Positions 1-12,426 of a stretch of 64,000 bases of DNA are shown here, in pieces. The notes under the pieces are model-generated. The model worked only from the letters and a program-made list of their open reading frames with translations. It was not told the origin of the DNA and ran no database searches. Both the position numbers and the translations under genes were made by a program. The DNA is from Dryococelus australis. Taxonomy: Eukaryota > Arthropoda > Insecta > Phasmatodea > Phasmatidae. Every line of letters begins with the position of its first letter. The first letter of the stretch is position 1. The stretch covers positions 84,507,895 to 84,571,894 of the forward strand of contig CM056995.1 in NCBI GenBank assembly GCA_029891345.1, in the 5' to 3' direction.

Positions 1-154
1 GGCGCCATGATGCCAGGTTGACATTGTGCTTTCTGCACCTGCTCTTCCTGTTCCTCGGGAAGGTTAGCACCTTCCTCACTTGTGCTCTCCTCCAGGAGCT
101 CCTCCCAACATCGACATCATGCGGCTCTGGTTCACTTGAAAACTTCTCACCATA

Positions 155-217
155 TGCTTCCTGCTCCTCACTACGTGCTTCCAGATCCTCACTACGTGCT
201 TCCAGCTCCTCACTTAC
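155..217. repeat. Three tandem copies of a 21-bp unit
   Basis: The unit TGCTTCCAGATCCTCACTAC plus G occurs three times head to tail with one or two substitutions per copy. Because 21 is a multiple of three, it would add seven residues per copy if translated, but no protein domain supports coding here. Confidence 0.8.
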
Positions 218-619
218 AACTTGCTCTCTGCTTGCTAGAGGTGTTGGGAACATGGTTTCCACTGCATTTCCACCATTCCCACCACCTGTGCCTGTGTTTG
301 CCTGACACCTGGTGGATGTGGCCTCGTCCGGCATCGATGTTTCTTCGGCATGTGATGGGGGCACTCCTGCAGGATGTACCGGACCAACTTCCCCCTCTCT
401 CTCTTGTGCGTTCCTTGCTCGGCAGGTGGTGTGCCATCGTGGGGTGTTTGGGCACCGGGAATGTATGAGCATTGCAGAAGCAAGCACAGTAGAGGGTTAC
501 GGTTGCTGACTCTGTCCGCAACTGATTGGGGTTGTTACCGAACCCGCACACAACAACTATGTGCACGAATACAATTGATGAATATTTTTGAAGAATTATT
601 TAAGTATTAGTGTCCGGAA

Positions 620-800
620 TATGGGTAATTGTTCCATATTGCATATCGCAATGGGAATACGATACCAATATTCAGTGTGTACTATAAAGTACCCATCTTA
701 ATTATTTACTTTGCAGTCTTGTGCCGTTTCGCGTATCCTGCACAGTTCTGTTTAGCGTATTCAAATTCGGCAACTATTGATTCGTATCGCGTATCCAAGC
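620..800 (-). repeat. GATAC-motif cluster, left copy
   Basis: On the minus strand this stretch carries several short motifs of the form GGATACGCGA followed by an A/G-rich pair and GGAA or CGAA. It also contains GCAATATGGAACAATTACC, which matches GCAATATGGAACAATCACC on the plus strand near 13597-13615 with one change. The two clusters are therefore diverged inverted copies of the same short sequence family on either side of the LTR element. Function is unknown. Confidence 0.5.
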
Positions 801-994
801 TATTTATTCGCCAATTATCTCTCGCGAATAGCAAGATGGTGTGTACGGATGTATAATCACAATGTTGAATGCCAGGAGGGTTAGTCATTCCTCGCCAGAC
901 ATAAACATGTTTTTCATCGAGCATGACATTCTCAAATTGACGATACAGTGCAAAAAATGTGGGAAAGGCGAAGTGATATTAGTGGAAAACAGGG

Positions 995-2655
995 TGATGT
1001 GTTCCTGACGTCCACATATCCCTTGTGCCCGTTTGTTCCATCGCAGACGCATTAACCACACAGCAACACTTGACCGATCGACATTAGGTCGCTGTCTCGA
1101 TCAGTGCAGGTCGACAAGAATGGCATTTACACCTTTCTTGCTGCCCTGTAACTCATGACTGCAGGTCATAATATTTATCCCAAGAGGTAACTCTCGTGAT
1201 GAATGGATATGTGGCCTACACGAGTGTGTCCCGTGAAGTCACGACCATTGGAGGGTACACTGGAATAAGCGGCACCACTTATTCCCACAGCTTTCAGATG
1301 TCCATAATGTCGACGGGCACAATGGCCGGATCCGGAGTGCGACGTGGCTCCAAGTGGTATCAAAAGACGGGGAATCACATTCCTGCAGCAAGTGTAAAGT
1401 GGTGAGCAGCTTCCTAGCCACATTACTTTACAGGAGCATTTTTAGTCATTTTTAGTGGTGATAGTGCACCACAATTAATTAGAGAAACCACCCGCTCCAG
1501 CATAGGGAGTTGATAACATATCATAGAAGACGGCGAAGCTCCGCCCCTAGTGATGAAATCCGTGTGTCGTCATATTCATACACATTCCTACAATTATAAC
1601 CATTACGACACACACCGATATTAATATGTTTATTATAAGAGTGAATATGTAGTCATCTATCAAGAATGAGCCACCTGAGGCATTATTTAATTTAATAACA
1701 CCCTTCAGTGTGGTGACATAAGCGTAATATCACATTCTTAGCCATATCTGGAGCTCCGGCATTCATGAGTATGTCACCAATGTGTTTTCGTTTAGTAATC
1801 ATAATTATGTACAATGTCAGTTTCATAAATATGTTAGTTATTATGTTCCTTCTTTCATGTTTTCATTTTGGTGCTGGATATGCCGGACATGCGGCGAAGC
1901 AGACGCCATGTCGTTAGTCAGACTTCAGCACTCCAGACAACTGGCAGGGCAGACGGTAAGCTCCGTGTACCTCCCTCGACAATTCAATCTAGGCTACATT
2001 TGCTTTCATCGCAATAGTTCATGTAACTCAGGAACATTTAAGGACTTTTAGTTAACCGAGGGGAGGTCTCCCTGCATCCTGAGGTAGCATACCAGGACTT
2101 CAAGCATGATACACATTTTTACACAATTCTAACTTAAGGCCTATGTCATATTTTCCACAGTAGTGACCACCAGCAGGTCCAGAGTGCCAGGTTTGCCTAA
2201 CCAATGGTACGCATTCTCATTTGCAGCTACATTTCGTTGTACCTTTGCAGTAATAAAACAGCTAGACTAATTAGACGTGTTTTGTTGTACTAATTATTCT
2301 GAGTTCATCGGGTACTGTGCCCTCATAGGACCATCGACATTGAAGTGCCTTTCAGTGTATGTTTTGTTTTTATGGCGCCTGCCTCCCTCAAGCAGAGTAA
2401 ATTCAGTGATAATATAGGTGTGCGGAAATATTTAACATTCAACACCATTTAACTGACAATAAAATTAACTCTCCTTCATATTGACCACGTATGCATAGTC
2501 GCCGTAGGCCATCGACCGTACAAACCCATTCAACATCGTTCGCTCTACCGAACGTGGTGCCAGGCACATCACCAGTTCCTGTTCTCCACCTGCTCCCAGG
2601 TGGGACATGGACACATCACTGCACCTGTGGAGGCACAACGTGTCAAGTGGCTTTC
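995..2655 (+). repeat. 5' LTR of the Gypsy-type element
   Basis: This repeat begins TGATGTGTTCCTGACGTCCA and matches the 3' copy, which begins TGGCATGTTCCTGACGTCCA, along its whole length with many scattered substitutions and indels. The most obvious indel is an extra stretch near 2145-2215 in this copy. At about 1.6 kb the LTRs are long. The inner boundary near 2655 is approximate, because the two copies fade out over about 20 bases. Confidence 0.88.
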
Positions 2656-4300
2656 CCAACTCGGGCGAATCAAATAACAGAAGAACATCAAAGTGCAAGG
2701 TGAGCAACAACAACACATTGGTTAGTAACCTGAGACCTTCAGACACCTATCAAACAATGCTATTAAGACAGTACAGTCAACACTACAATCAACATCAATA
2801 ATATCAAGGGTTTTTATGTTTTCATTTGTCACACAATTTGTACGATTATTTTTTTGTCAATTTGTCAGATTTGTTTACACTGTAGAGTGCATATGTGTTA
2901 CGTCAACAGACACCCACTCGACACTGGAAGTGTAAATTGTATGTAAAAGTCTACCTGTACTCAACACTGCATGACAGCAATACAGCAGCACAGCAGGTGT
3001 GTATATGTAAGTGCGATAGTGTTTTGTAAACAAACACATAAGGTGTTTATCAATGTGTGCAGTAATTGGCAACATGTATCACAACAAGCAAAGTAAGGCG
3101 GTGTTTTCAAGCAATACCAGTCAGCAATTTAAGATACAAAAGCAATAAAAATTTAATTTCATTATTTCCGGAACTTTTCCAGAAAATTCTGCAGCATTTT
3201 TCAGTAATAAAATTTTCAAACTGTTCCATAATAAACAATAAACTTTCTCAGTGATTTCCCCTGGGCAGTAACAAACTTAAAGAGCAACGGTCAATTAAAT
3301 CAATTTTTAAAAATATTTCTGAGCATTTTTCAAAATAATAAGATTTTTTAATGATTTTTCATGAACTTTTCAAAAGTCAACAAAATGTTTACAGCCATTT
3401 ATAAGGAGCATTATTGCAAAGCTTTTCAAAGCTGTTGTGCGGCAATCATAAGTCAAGAGCCCACAACTAATTTTCAAGAAATATTTCAAGGTAATTTTTC
3501 TGTTTTTAAAGCAAGCAGTATAATGGGAAAACGCACGCATCAACTGGGCAGCTGGAACACGTGTTCGCAGCAGGAAAGAAAAGTGCTGGAGTAAAGGTAA
3601 ATTCCCTTCCTTGCGAGTGGTGCGACCGATGGCCAGCCGCATACCAACACAATGTTTGACCTTGAAGCCCACACTCCAGAGCACATTGCGGTATGGAATA
3701 CTGTCCGGAAACATTTGAATTGGTGTAGAAGCACAGGCAGAGCGAAACCGTTATGTTTAATGTGTGTACAGCCCACAATAGGTACAAATCCATTTGAAGA
3801 AGAATATGGCAGGGTAGGGAAACAGAATTTAAGAATTCGTAAAGAAAGAATAAACACTGCAAACAGAGCCCAGTGGGCAAAATATGGTGTTGTACCTCAG
3901 GTGATACACCAGCAATTTTGTGTGCCGACTGTGGCACAGTACAACCCACGCAAAATAAATAAGGTTTGCCAAGCAAATTTTTTGTCAATGTGAACAGTCG
4001 CATTTAATCTATTTCAACTCCACAGTAAGTGTAATTACGCATTGGGTAGGTGGCAGGTGTGCGAAACAAATAACTTGTGCAGGAAGGGGAAACAGAACTG
4101 TAATTTGTGTACAGTGTGAACGTAGTTTACATCCGGAATATTTGAGCTGGACTGAAAAGGCCACCGCAGATCAGCAAGGCCGTATTCTCTGCGAAACGTG
4201 CGAACTCATTCTTTTCCGAATGGACAAACTTTCCAAACAGTTCCTACAGAAAATTTACAAACGCATGAACAGTGTCAACAGAAAATTTGCAGACAAGTGT
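2656..4300 (+). other. Internal leader and 5' gag region of the LTR element
   Basis: Between the 5' LTR and the recognisable gag lies AT-rich sequence (2770-3600) followed by a broken reading frame. The segment at 3652-3993 encodes a 113-residue basic stretch containing two Cys pairs, and similar sequence continues in other frames to about 4310. No standard gag domain can be named. Stops and frame changes every 100-300 bases show decay. It is included as part of the element because of position and strand. Confidence 0.45.
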
Positions 4301-4654
4301 CACAAGAAATTGTGAGCGGTGAGATGTGTAGATGCAAAACACACTGGCAATGACTGACCGGGCAATTCATGGCAAATTAAGCCGCCGGGAGATTCAGCTA
4401 TGGACAATGCGCATTTCTTTGCCACGGTCAGAATTTGAGTCAGTAGTGGGGGCAGTATTGCCTACCGCACATCACTGTGAATGGGAACATTCAGAATGAG
4501 TCAGTGTGTACCAAAGCCCACTAGCACATTCAACACCCTTACCCAGAAGAACAGCAGAAAGAGACGTTACAGCCCACGCAACAAAACATCATAATAATCC
4601 AGAACTATTTTCAGCAATTACAAGAGCCGTCGAAGCCGGTACAACTCCGGCCCG

Positions 4655-5410
4655 ATTTCAATGATTACCAACATTTTTAGGCCTACCAAGTGATGACCAG
4701 CAGACATTCCTAAACGACTGCACAACACATTTAGAGATGCAGGAAGTGCCAGCAAGTGTGGTCAAATTGTATAGGGACTTAATTGGCCAGCGAAGCAAGT
4801 AATTGGTGGAAAACAATCAGTCACTATGTTATTGAGTGGGCAGAATTTCTTAGCAGCTTTCAAAGTTAATTTGCCAATACCTACAGCTCATTGCAAGCAT
4901 GGAGCGGGGTTGTGCTAGAACTGCAAAAAGCGGTGAATCCATGACCGTGTTTGCAACGAGGAAGATACGGCAAATCAAAAACTTTCGTTCACACCTGAGC
5001 AAGCATGAGATCCTCCAAGTAGTTGCGTCAACTGCAAGGGTGGAAAACAGGCTACCAATGGCACCATTAATTCACAGTAGGGCGGAGGACTTCATGAGCT
5101 CTGCCGCATTGCTGGATCAAGCCAGCCAAGAACAAAACACCGCGACTAGAGAGAGTTACAGGTATCTTTCATGCTGGAGAAAAGAAGTAGAGCAGAGGGA
5201 GCGGACAGAGGTGTAACCAGCTGTGAACAAGGTAGTAGGAGCAAGTGCATTCCGGACAAGAACATACCCCGAACCCAGGATGGCAGCACGGACATTAGCA
5301 ACTTCGGGCATGGTATGAGGCATACATGAGACGCCATTTGCGTGCATTTATTGCAAGGGAGAAGGCAAAATGCATTAGAACAATCAGTGCCCAAAATGCA
5401 ACAAACACAG
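4655..5410 (+). pseudogene. Gag pseudogene with zinc-knuckle remnant
   Basis: A frame with several stops runs from about 4655 through the open stretch 4899-5216. It is helical and charged, as Gag capsid regions are. About 125 bases further, at 5347-5400, a Cys-X2-Cys ... His ... Cys cluster (reading CIYCKGEGKMH, a stop, then NNQCPKC) resembles the nucleocapsid zinc knuckle that packages RNA. The spacing between the second Cys and the His is longer than the usual four residues, and a stop lies inside the finger, so the copy is dead. Confidence 0.6.
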
Positions 5411-5589
5411 AACATCACAAAACATGAAACAAACAGTGGGTGAAACGGGGGCGAGCCAGATTCTCACTGCCCCAGGGCAAAGGGCCCCCATGGTACAATG
5501 CCTCATCAACAAGTAGAGCAGGCAGAAATCAGAAGTCAGCAACCAATCATTCAGGAAATCAACAAAACCCAAAATAGAATTATTAGAAT

Positions 5590-5850
5590 TTCAGTACATT
5601 GAAATCAACAACCATGCCATTCATTAATAGACACAGTAGTCAGTCATAATTTAGTGCACATCGGATTCGTGGACTCGAGCAACATTACACCGAGTACACA
5701 GGTACTACACCTCACAACGAAGCAGAACACGAGGGAATCAATTGGAAGATACACTAATTACTGTCCAAATTAGAGATGTGGACACCATCACCCTAGTCCT
5801 CATGTCTGTGGACTTGATGCCATCTTGGGTATCCCCTGGCTCAGCAAACA
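5590..5850 (+). pseudogene. Retroviral-type aspartic protease remnant
   Basis: The motif LIDTVVSHNLV at about 5624-5656 matches the flap-to-active-site motif of retroviral and Gypsy proteases, normally LIDTGASHN. The catalytic Asp is kept (codon at 5630), but the Gly after Thr is replaced by Val. The downstream frame contains hydrophobic strands typical of the fold. Its position between the Gag knuckle and the reverse transcriptase supports the call. Confidence 0.65.
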
Positions 5851-6099
5851 AAAGGCCATTTTTAACCAGCCGCCCATAGGATCCATTTCGGTCTGAAGGA
5901 AAGAAGAACAGTGTACGACAACGAATCCCAACCCACTGGTAACGAACCCTGAGTGCAACTAGACGAACTCGATCATGCGGTCCCTCCGGAATATGCATGC
6001 TGGACGAACGACGCGAATTTTTGAGGCAGGAGAACCACTCCATCGAACGACCATCGCTGAGCATTGTATTCCACTAGAACATGACAGACTGATCTACTC

Positions 6100-6981
6100 T
6101 GGACCCAGAAGAACCAACCACATCAATGTGCCATCATTAAAGATCAAATTGAAGAAATGGTAGCTTATGGTGTGATTGAACCTACCCGCAGCCACTACAA
6201 AAGCGTGATCACCTTGGCACCAAAGAAAGACGGGTTGTGGTGTTTCTGTGTGGATTTCAGAGTAATCAACCAAATCACACTAAGTGCCCTGCCTCCCTAT
6301 ATAAGTGTTAAGGATGCATTGCATACCTTGGGAAAGGCTAAGGTCATAACATAATTGGACCTGTGTCACAGGTACTGGCAGGTAGCAATAGAACCTGCAT
6401 ACTGTCACAAAATGACATTCACAGCCCCAGATGGGAGGTTCCACTTCTTAGCCATGCCCTTTGGCTTGTAGTGCACAATGGCAAATTTTCAGACAGTGAT
6501 GGTCCACTTACTCGATGGGTTCATTGAAGATTTTGCCCTCGCATACCTGGATGATGTGGTCATCTGGGCCGAAACCTGGGATGACCACATACAACACCTG
6601 TCACTTGTCTCGGAGAGACTAGCCATCAATAAGTTGTCATGTACGAATTTCAAGTGCCACATTGGCCATCCATGCATACAGTTTCTTGGGCACATGGTCG
6701 ATGAGCATGTAAGCCGGCCAATACACAAGTATTTAGCCATCATTAACAACTGCGAGGCACCACACATGAGGAAGTTACAGAGGAAGTTCTTTGGGTTGGT
6801 GCATTGGCTGCGGGAAAACATACATGATTTTGCCACCACAACCGCACCACTCACTGACACGTTGTTACCCAACATAAAGTTCTTGTGGACAGCAGAACAC
6901 GAAGCAAGTTTTCAAGGGATAAAGAGCAAGTTCAGGGAATCCAACACATTGGCTCGACAAGACCCAAGTCGCCATTTATAA
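6100..6981 (+). pseudogene. pol: Reverse transcriptase pseudogene (Gypsy pol)
   Basis: The polymerase domain is easy to follow. GVIEPTRSHYKS and KKDGLWCFCVDFRVIN are fingers motifs. LDLCHRYWQVAIEP follows a stop codon at 6352-6354, then comes AMPFGL followed by another stop. The catalytic YLDDVV sits at 6544-6561. FLGHMV and the connection sequence with APLTDTLLP follow. The enzyme would copy element RNA into DNA in the virus-like particle. Two in-frame stops split an otherwise well-kept domain, so this copy is relatively recently dead compared with its gag. Confidence 0.93.
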
Positions 6982-7340
6982 CTTCAAACAGACGCAAGTG
7001 AGAATGGCTTGGGAGCAGTTCTTTATCAGATTGGGGATAACCAAGGGAAGCAGGTCATTGAATACAGCAGTGCAAAGTTTGGGGCAACTGAGGGTAGGTA
7101 CGACATGAACGAGTGAGAATATCTGGTCATAGCGTGGGCTGTGAAATGTTACAGGGCATAATAGAGTACCAATGGTTCACACTGCGAACTGACAACCGGT
7201 GCTTACTCTGGCTTCATGCCATGAAAGAAGCCAGGAGCAAATTAACATGCTGGGCACTCCTCCAAGCATACGATTTCGAGGTGGAGCACATACCAGGAGC
7301 TGATAATCATCTTGCAGATGAGATCTCACATGCGCAAAGC
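6982..7340 (+). pseudogene. pol: RNase H domain of pol, degraded
   Basis: Directly after the reverse transcriptase, the motif LQTDASENGLGAVLYQ carries the first catalytic Asp. YSSAKFGATEGRYDMNE, followed by a stop, matches the region around the catalytic Glu. RTDNRCLLWL comes next, then HIPGADNHLADEISHA, which keeps the conserved HIPG..N..AD signature with the last catalytic Asp. The domain removes RNA from RNA:DNA hybrids during reverse transcription. A stop at 7117-7119 and a frame change break it. Confidence 0.88.
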
Positions 7341-7504
7341 AGTATGGTATTGGTGGACCAAGAAGAGTGGGACGACGTACTGCCTATACAACACCCACCC
7401 GCCCAACAAATAATGAGGGCCGCATGAGCTATGCCATTATCGAGGCTCCTGAGAAAACAGAACTCGAGGTCGACGACTTGTAGGACCCCGTTTTAACTGC
7501 ACAA

Positions 7505-8460
7505 CTACAGCGTACATACACCCAACATCGTGTCACCTTCATCATGAAGAATGAACAGGAATGGTGGCGAGAGAACGACACATGCGCCGAGAGACGACTG
7601 CATCGTCCCGAAGCAGCCTGGAAGCTGTACATGCCCAAAAGTGCACGTGCACAGGTGATACATCACGCACATAATGCACGATTTGCAGGCCACCCTGGCA
7701 CATCACAAACTACAATAAATGTGCAGAAACATTTCCATTGACCCTGCGCCACCAGAGACGTTTGGCAATATGCGAGGGAGTGCGTAAAGTGTAATCTCTG
7801 CAAAAGTAGGAGAGCAGATGGAGTAACACAATAACAACCACATAAGCCGCAGGAGACATTCGATTCCATCTCGCTGGACCTGATAGGGCCATATCTTTGC
7901 ATCCCTAATGGCAAGATATTCATTTCTGTGGTGAGTGTCTTGTTATCAAGATGGGCGGAAGCATACCCCGTTTCCAGTTCACGGGAATGCATCATAGCCA
8001 GTGTACTGGAGACCGAATTCTACCCCCGATGGGGCTACCCATACACCCTCTTTACAGATAATGATACACAATTTATAGCGAAGTATTGGAGAGAATTGTG
8101 TACCAGGTGGGTAGTCCAGTATCATACAATGGCTGTTTACCACCTGCAGGCACACAACTGAAAGGATAAATCAAGACCTTAAGACTCAGTTGCGCCTGTG
8201 GGTAGGATCAAACCACGCAAGTTAGACTGAACATCTACTTGCGGCTTTGTTCACAATCAGACAGAGGGTAAACCTACCCACAGGTCAATCACCAGCAGCC
8301 ATTCTTCAGGGAAGGGAGCAGCCCCTCCTTGAAGAATTCAGAATCCGACAGGCAAATAACGATGCAACAGAGAGTGCAGGAGGCAGGCGACAGCACAGAG
8401 AGCAAGACCTGGAAAAGAGTGCATTCACCAAGGGAGGTACATAGGTCAATGGCTACCAGC
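7505..8460 (+). pseudogene. pol: Integrase of pol, degraded
   Basis: An HHCC zinc finger is visible: IHHAHNARFAGHPG at about 7659-7700 gives the histidines, and CVKCNLC at about 7780-7800 the cysteines. The catalytic core follows with FDSISLDLIGPY (first Asp), TLFTDNDTQFIAKYW (second Asp) and TERINQDLKTQLR (Glu codon at 8160), which is the DD35E arrangement. The enzyme would insert the cDNA into host DNA. Stops near 7741, 7833 and 8161 and frame changes inactivate it. Confidence 0.9.
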
Positions 8461-9540
8461 AACAACACACCCACCAAAGAGGCTCATTGACGGACAACAT
8501 GTTTACGTCCACGAGCACAGGATGAGAAGCGCAAAGCACAACTTTTGTGCAGGTTTTGCCCCTAAGTGAAGCAGACCACATGTTGTTGTAAAAGCGCTGG
8601 TGTATACAACTTACCTCATCAAGGTCAGCTGCAGGTGCAAGGTGGCCATACACTGCGACGACCTTCGCCTAGGCATCCAAGGACCCAGCATAGAAACTCA
8701 TGAGCAAGAGGAAGGGCCCAATAGCCAAGACCATGTAGCAGAAACGCCCAATGGCGGAGCAGAGGTAAGCTAAAGCACAGATGGGAGTGCTCTTCAGCAC
8801 CTTTTCCCAATGCCACACCCGGTAGTCGCCCATAAGGTTGGCATTGGAAAAAGAGGAGAAAGAGGAAGAGGTAACACTGTCTCAAACATATTATGACATT
8901 AACATCGGAGGCACTGCAAAACGAAGTGAGCTAGATCGGAGTGTCACGACACCCAGTGCAAGGACACTGCCTTCAGAAGATGTCGCACAAAGCGAGTCAG
9001 TGAGGGTAACAGCAGGGTTGATCAGCCCACAGGGAAGCTGCCCAAAATACTTCGCCACGATGCCAACAAAGACTATGATACCGGCTGATATCGTATCGGA
9101 GGAACACATCAGGGGCACAGGGAAGGTTCATCAGAAGGAACATCAAGTTAAGCTAGGGACAGTATACCTTTCCCCTCCCCAGAAGAGGGGGAATCGAATG
9201 GTCCGAAGAGCAGCGACAGCATCAGCAGCAGCGATGACGAATAGACGAAAGAGCAGGTCTCGACCCCTCCCCACCACTCCAAGCATCAGCATCTGCATCG
9301 GCCAGCATGCACCACTTGCGACAGGAACAACCCCCTTCGGCGAGCATGGGCAGTGGCTCTTCACCATCAGCAGGGTCATCACCCTGGAGCATTGGCAGGC
9401 AGCGAAGCACAGAATCATCGCAGGCCTTACAACCTGAGGCCCCCAACCAGCTACGACCCCCGACATCATGTTGCGCCTAGCTTCGTGGCAGTCCCTTAGG
9501 GGTCAGCAAGGACCAAACTGTCACCAGAGAGGGGGGCGTT
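8461..9540 (+). pseudogene. C-terminal pol tail and 3' untranslated region of the LTR element
   Basis: A frame containing VYVHEHRMRSAKHNF, ALVYTTYLIKV and VAIHCDDLRLG fits the GPY/F-like module that follows Gypsy integrases, where it helps target integration. After it comes a long low-complexity, Ser/Glu-rich stretch ending with YNLRPPTSY, a motif common near the C-terminus of Gypsy polyproteins. The open stretch 8838-9437 in another frame has no recognisable domain. There is no convincing envelope gene. Confidence 0.55.
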
Positions 9541-11099
9541 TGGCATGTTCCTGACGTCCACGTACCCCTTTTACCCGTTTGTTCCATCACAGATGCATTA
9601 GTCACACAGCAATATTTCACTAACCGATTTTAGGTCATGGTGTCGATCAGTGAAGGTCGACAAGAATGCCGTTTACACCTGTAACTCGTGGCCCCGGGTC
9701 ATAGTATTTAACATTCATCACAAGATGTAACTCTCGTGATGAATGGATATGTAGCCTACATGAGTGTGTCCTGTGAAGTCATGACCGTTAGACGCAACAG
9801 CCATTGGAAGGAACACTGGAATAAGCAGTGCTGCTTATTCCCACAGCTTAACGATGTTCATGATGTCGACGGGCCTCGTGGCCGAATCTGGAGTGAGATG
9901 TGGCTCCAAATGGTATCAAAAGATGGGGAATCACATTCCTGCAGGAAGTGTAATGTGGCGAGTGGCTCCCTAGCCGCTTTAATTACAAGGAGAATTTTTA
10001 GTCATTTTTAGTGGTGATATTGCACCACATTTAACTAGGGAAACTACCCGCTACAGCATAAAGAGTTGATAACATATCTGCCCCTAGTGATAAAATCCAT
10101 GTGTTGTCACATCCATACCCATTCCTGTAATTATAACCATTACGACACACACCGATGTTAATATGTTAATTATAAGAGCGAATATATAATCATCTATCAA
10201 GAATCAGCCACTTGAGGTAACATTTCATTTAAAATCACCCTTCATGTGTGGTGACATACTCGTGATGTCACGTTCTTAGCCATATCTGGGGCTCCGGCAT
10301 TCATGAGTATGTCACCAATGTGCTTTAGTTTAGTAATAATAATTATGTACAATGTCAGTTTCACAATCATGTTAATTATTAAGTTCCGTTTTTTTTTTTC
10401 ATTTTTCCTCTTTTGGTGCCGGATTCGCTGGACGTGTGGCGAAGCCGACGCCATGTCGTTAGTCAGACTTCAGCACTCCAGATAACTGGCAGGGCAGATG
10501 GTAAGCTCTGCTTACCACCCTCGACAATTCAATAAAGGCTAACATAACTCAGGAATATTTAAGGACTTTTATTTAGCCGAGAACAGGTCTCCCAGCATCC
10601 TGAGGTAGCATACCAGGACTTCGCGTGTTAGTACATATTATCATGTACAGTTACATTTCATTGTACCTTAGCTGTAATAAAACAGTCATATATTAATAAG
10701 ATGTGTTTTATTGCATTAACTCTCCTGAGTTCATTGGGTACTGCGCCCTCACAGTAGCATCGACATTAAAGTGTCTTTCAGTGTATGTTTTCATTTACTG
10801 CCTCCCTCAAGCAGAGTAAATTCAGTAATAATATAGGCGTCCGAAGTGGCCGACAGCTTCACCCCAAAGGAAATATTTTATATTCAACACAATTTAACTG
10901 ACAATTAAATTAGCTCTCCTTCATATTGACCGCATATCCAGAGTCGCCATAGGCTGTCGTCCGTACGACCCCATTCAACATCGTTCGCTCTACCGAATGT
11001 GGCGCCGGGCACATCACCAGTTCCTGGTCTCCGCCTGTTCCCTGGTGGGACACGAACACATCATTGTGTCTCTGGCGGCGCAATGCACCAAGGGGCTTG
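9541..11099 (+). repeat. 3' LTR of the Gypsy-type element
   Basis: Direct repeat of 995-2655 in the same orientation, starting TGGCATGTTCCTGACGTCCA right after the purine tract. It is about 100 bases shorter than the 5' copy because of indels. The terminal bases are approximate. Confidence 0.88.
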
Positions 11100-11127
11100 T
11101 TTTACTGGTGCCGATGGTGAATGGAGG

Positions 11128-11906
11128 ACTGTACTAAATGCAACTACAAAGTTTCGGCGAAACAGGGCAGTTTCGTAGGAGATTAAAATTTGTCTCCGAG
11201 CAAGATAATCGAGCTGTGTTTACTGGGGTGCCTGATCAAATACCCTCGACAGCAGACTATAGTGAACGAACGTTTGTGCTTGGGAATGACGGTCGTCGGC
11301 TGGTCGAGTTTCTGCTCAAGTGTGCATATACTGGGTGTTGATGTACAGGAAACTCACCGCTGGGCCGGGTAAAGTGGTCGAGATCGACGAGTAAAAATTG
11401 TCAAATGCAAGAACCACAAAGGACGTAAAGTTCACGCTCAGTGAGTTTTCGGGGGAGTGCAGCGGGACAATCCCACGAAACGCTTCCTAGTGCCGGTAGA
11501 AAAGAGAAACTCTATGACCCTGACCAAAATCATTCGCGAATGGATCGCTCCGGGCACTACGAGAATTTCAGGCTGCTGGTGCGGTTACAGCAACTTGGTC
11601 ATTCGCGGTTACCGTCACATGCATGTGAATCACAGGAGGGAATTTCTGTGCAGTGAAAAGAGCGGAATGGCAAACACCCGAAACACTCTAAAGGTAAAGA
11701 GGGGCGAAACATTGTAGGTGCGCACTCAAGACATTGAGCGAAGTTGGTATTCTGTGCGATACAGTATTCCCTGCTTTGGCCGATGCATGCCGCCAACATG
11801 CACCATCATAATCGGCGCAGAGGAGATGGTGGCGAAGGCTATCCTAATTTCGACGGGTATCTGTTTGTTATGGTTGTTTTTAATTTACAGGCACGAGCGA
11901 GATTGA
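11128..11906 (+). pseudogene. Merlin-type (ISXO2-like) DDE transposase relic
   Basis: The motifs VVEIDE, FGGVQRDNPTKRFLVPVEKR, LTKIIREWIAPGTT, CWCGYSNL and HMHVNHRREF, then RTQDIERSW near 11721, follow the order of the ISXO2-like transposase domain that defines Merlin elements. The first Asp (in EIDE) and the last Glu (in DIERSW) are present. The middle catalytic Asp normally found just before CW is a Gly here (ISGCW). The frame changes at least twice, and about 60 bases separate NHRREF from the DIERSW block with extra sequence. It lies immediately after the 3' LTR. It cannot encode an active enzyme. Confidence 0.72.
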
Positions 11907-12425
11907 GTTACTGTTGTAGTTACAGTTTAAAATATTGCTTGAATGGGATGTTATGTGTTTTGATTTACAGGGGTGAATGAGCCTGTGTAGCTGTTAGATT
12001 TAAATTACAGATGTGAGTGTGAATGACATGCGGTTTGTTTCAAGTTTAAATTTATGTTTAATTGAGTTGTTGTTTGAGTTAATTTAAAATTAATGTTTAA
12101 TTGAGTAGCTGTTTGATTTCAATTAAAAGAAAAGAATGAATGACTTGCTGTGTGTTTTACTATACAGGTACGAGTGAGACAGTGTAGCTGTTTGTTTCAG
12201 TTAAAAAACAAGTTTGATTGATATGATGTTTGTTTTGGTTAAAAATACAATGCTTGATTGACATGATATTTGTTTTGTATTAAAAAAAGTTTGAATGATA
12301 TTCTGTTTGTTATGGTTTAGAAGAAGTTTGAATGACATGTTGTATGTTTTGGTTTTAAAAATGTTTGAATGACATGTTGTTTGATTTGGTTTAAAAAAAG
12401 TTTGAATGATTTGCTGTTTGTGTAA
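11885..12425 (+). repeat. Degenerate short tandem array, roughly 40-bp units
   Basis: Units built around GTTTGAATGACATGTTGTTTG and a following TTTGGTTTAAAAA tract repeat about ten times with heavy divergence. Units on the right side are the most alike. This is satellite-like, non-coding DNA with no open frame of interest. Confidence 0.75.
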
Positions 12426-12426
12426 A

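Larger units (their letters stand above)
1..994. other. Left flank, no assignable gene
   Basis: Open frames here overlap on both strands and none shows a recognisable domain. The first 500 bases are richer in G+C than the following 500. A cluster of GATAC-type motifs lies at 620-800 and is listed separately. The segment could be the remnant of an older element into which the LTR retrotransposon at 995 inserted, but I cannot name that element. Confidence 0.4.
995..11099 (+). mobile_element. Gypsy-type LTR retrotransposon, decayed
   Basis: Two long direct repeats (995-2655 and 9541-11099) flank an internal region holding, in order, a gag-like region with a Cys/His knuckle, an aspartic protease motif, reverse transcriptase with YLDD, RNase H, and an integrase with an HHCC-type finger and DD35E residues. 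The order protease, RT, RNase H, integrase is that of Ty3/Gypsy elements. A purine-rich tract (GAGAGGGGGG, about 9526-9536) sits just before the 3' LTR, as expected for the plus-strand primer. Every gene is interrupted by stops, so the copy cannot be autonomous. I could not fix the primer binding site or the target-site duplication by eye. Confidence 0.93.

Noticed and set aside
8838..9437. A 199-residue frame considered as an envelope gene of the LTR element
   Set aside because: It has no signal peptide, membrane span or fusion motif. A competing frame shows the pol C-terminal tail, so an envelope call is unsupported.
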